A stretch of DNA of 64,000 nt, taken from contig JAHREC010000049.1 of assembly GCA_020081605.1 (NCBI GenBank), forward strand, positions 496,001-560,000, read 5' to 3'. Numbering within the stretch: the first letter of the stretch is position 1; each line of letters starts with the position of its first letter. The translations under genes and the position numbers were made by a program. The DNA is from Albifimbria verrucaria. Taxonomy: Eukaryota > Ascomycota > Sordariomycetes > Hypocreales > Stachybotryaceae. A model generated the notes under the pieces. That model made no database searches. It saw nothing but the letters and a program-made list of their open reading frames with translations, and had not been told where the DNA came from. Of this stretch, positions 61,571 to 64,000 are shown in pieces.

Positions 61571-64000
61571 TGGCACTAGATTTCTTCTATACTATAGCTT
61601 ACCTTAAATAAATAGATAGAAAAATTAGAAGAGTAGTTTAAAAATTCTTAATTGAATAATTATATTATTCTAATTAGGATAGCTAAAGGCTATCTACAGT
61701 AGATTAAATTTAATTAGTTATAATAAAAAGATAAAATAAAATAAAAAACTATATTATTCTTTATAAATTTAATATTAATTTTATTTATATTTTTAAATAT
61801 TATAGATTAATATATATATTAAAATATATTCTTTTAATTATAATAGTTTTTAAATAATAAAACTTTATTATATTATTTTATATTTATTATATTAAATTAT
61901 ATTATATATTATTATATTTATTTATTTATTATGTTTATTAAATTACTTATTATATTCTTTAAAAATATTTTATATTATATATAATATATTTATAAATTTA
62001 AATTTTAAAAAATATATAATAAATAAAAACTTTAGATTAAATAGATTTATTTAAGGATTTAATATTTATTTATTATTTTAATTAAATTAAAAAAATATAA
62101 TAAGACTTTAAAATATAAAAAATTTAAATATAAAAATATATATTTTAATATATTATATTAATATTATAATTTTTAAAAAAAGTTTTTATTTTATGAATTA
62201 TTAATTAATATATTAAAATATTAATAATTATAATATTTTATAATTTTACTTATAATATTATAATAACTTTAAATTATAATAATTTTAAATATATCTTTTA
62301 TAATAAAAGAATTTAAATTTATTAAAAAATAAGTATATAAAATTAAAATACTATTAAATTTAATTTATATATAATTATATATAATTATATATAAAAGCAA
62401 CTATTTAGGATTTTTAAGGGTTTTTAGTATAAATATTAAAAGTTTTTAAAAATATTAAATTTAGAGAATTTTAAAAGATATTAAAAATAAAAAATAAATA
62501 TTATATTATAATAATTATAAATTAATTTTTCTTATTTTTATTATAATTATAGTTTATATTAATATTAAACTTTTAACTTTAAATATAATTAATATTATAA
62601 ATTATATATTAAAAGTTATAATTAAAATATAATATTAATATTAATATTAATATTAATAAATATAATTTAATAAAAAGTTTATTATATTTATTATAATATT
62701 TATTAAATAAAGAAGATTATATAAAAATAATATAATATAATAATTATTATATATAAAAATATAAATAGTATTTATTAAAAAATAAATATAATTAATATTT
62801 TATAATTAATAAAGCTATTTATATAAAAATATATTAGATAATAAAAATAATATTATTATTATTAATTACTTAAATTAGGTTATTAAAATAATATAAATAA
62901 ATAAGATAATATTATAATATAATAAATTTAATTTTAATAGTTTAAAAAATTAAAATAATATTAATATATATTAATAATATATTAAATAGTGTAAATATTA
63001 TTAATTTTATAATATTTTTATATTATTATAAAAATATAATATATTAAAATTTTTTAAAATAAATTAAGAATTCACTTTATTAATATATATATATATTATA
63101 TATTAATATATAATATATAGAATATATATATAAAGAGGCCTTTAAGTATAAATATAATAATAATAAATTAAACTTTATATATATCTACCTAGATTTATAT
63201 AATAATTAATAATATTATAATATTATTTATTTATTTATTATTATTTTAATTATTTATATAATTAAATAATAAGCTATTAAATTAAAAAGCTAATTAATTA
63301 ACCTTAGAATATATTAATTATTTTTATTTTTTTATTATTATTTATTATTCTTATTATAATTAATACCCTATAAATTCAGTTATATATAATTAATAATAAA
63401 AATTATCTTTAATTAACCTTTTTTTATATAAAACTATACTTAAAATTATAATTATATTATAAAATAATTAAGTATTAGTTTAATTATTTATTAAAAGAAA
63501 TTAAATATATTAAGCTTATAATATATTATTATTTAGCTTAATAAGAGAAAATTATTTATTATAGCAATTACTACGCTAGGAGAGTTAGGTAGAGGTGGCA
63601 CGAGATATATCCTAAGGTAGCTATACCTATATTATAAGACTAAAGCTTGCAGGCTCAGGCCTTTGCCCGTGAGCCTCTAAGCTAACTTTTAAGGAATATT
63701 AAGATTATATAACCTGCTCTATAGATTATATACCTTATACTATAGAGTGGATTACTTTACTTTAGAATCTTATTTTGATAAGATTATAATAAAAGATTAT
63801 AGAATAATAGGAGGATTCTATTAATTATTTATATTAATAAATATAAAAAGAATATAAAATAATAATTCAATTATTTTTTAATTTTTATTAAATAATTATA
63901 TATTAAATAATAAATTATATAATAAATTAATATTAAAATAATAAATATATATAATTATAATCTTAATATATTTATTATATTTATAAAATATTATTAAAAA
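61571..64000. repeat. AT-only block, RIP-like relic, running off the window
   Basis: More than 2.4 kb of almost pure A/T with no coding capacity. A less AT-rich patch lies at about 63560-63780. The composition border with the isomerase promoter is sharp. It is best read as heavily RIP-mutated transposon DNA, possibly part of a centromeric, subtelomeric or dispersed AT isochore. Confidence 0.88.
63560..63780. mobile_element. Less-mutated relic inside the AT block
   Basis: About 220 bases keep G and C (for example gctaggagagttaggtagaggtggcacgag broken by many TA dinucleotides, and gcaggctcaggcctttgcccgtgagcctc). A short coding-like reading with many stops suggests a transposon fragment, but no family can be named. 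Confidence 0.35.

Noticed and set aside
61571..64000. Mitochondrial DNA insert or telomere
   Set aside because: No mitochondrial gene and no TTAGGG array is visible; the near absence of G/C is better explained by RIP-type mutation.

Overview
The window is nuclear DNA of a filamentous ascomycete (Pezizomycotina). It has short GT-AG introns (45-97 nt) with CTRAC-like branch points, and families that are fungal or strongly fungal: DUF6601, RTA1, Zn2Cys6 regulators, a hybrid histidine kinase of fungal layout and an ankyrin-type NLR. Two blocks are almost pure A/T, as RIP-mutated repeats look. Hypocreales is my best guess from gene content and the GGTACCTA-type intergenic words, but this is inference.

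Layout. 0.2-1.2 kb (-): DUF6601 membrane protein. 2.0-8.0 kb (+): a protein of about 1,900 aa with a lipase-like domain, a P-loop NTPase, ankyrin repeats and a Pro/Gln-rich tail, i.e. an NLR/STAND-type protein. 9.9-10.6 kb (+): secreted collagen-like Gly/Pro protein. 11.4-12.4 kb (-): secreted GH43 glycosidase. 14.7-15.5 kb (+): alpha/beta hydrolase. 16.0-17.1 kb (-): medium-chain dehydrogenase. 17.8-19.4 kb (-): acyl-CoA dehydrogenase with five exons. 20.9-22.9 kb: pyrimidine-rich tracts and weak ORFs. 23.0-26.8 kb (-): hybrid histidine kinase. 26.8-30.8 kb: no gene I can support, although the minus strand has broken coding-like runs. 30.8-32.1 kb (+): proteinase K-like subtilase. 32.9-36.3 kb (+): a very divergent leucyl-tRNA synthetase paralogue. 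37.8-38.7 kb (+): small protein with two chromodomain-like segments. 39.6-43 kb: unrecognised genes and repeat words. 44.1-45.8 kb (+): YtcJ-like amidohydrolase. 46.0-46.7 kb (-): Mpv17/PMP22 protein. 47.7-49.8 kb (-): Zn2Cys6 regulator. 52.6-53.8 kb (-): RTA1-type transporter. 56.5-59.15 kb (-): decayed alpha-aminoadipate reductase (Lys2-type) pseudogene. 59.46-60.08 kb: AT-rich block. 60.3-61.2 kb (-): ribose-5-phosphate isomerase in a small gene island. 61.57-64.0 kb: AT-rich block with one less-AT relic.

The genes do not form one clear pathway or biosynthetic cluster. They are a mix of secreted enzymes, signalling and immune-like proteins and single housekeeping genes, widely spaced.

One feature dominates the reading. 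Most genes carry one or more -1 frame breaks, and each is repaired by adding back one base, usually a C or G in a short homopolymer. The same direction of error in unrelated genes points to consensus errors from error-prone long reads, not to biology. I therefore annotate these genes as intact but mis-assembled. The Lys2 copy is different: it has in-frame stops and lost motifs, which single missing bases do not explain.
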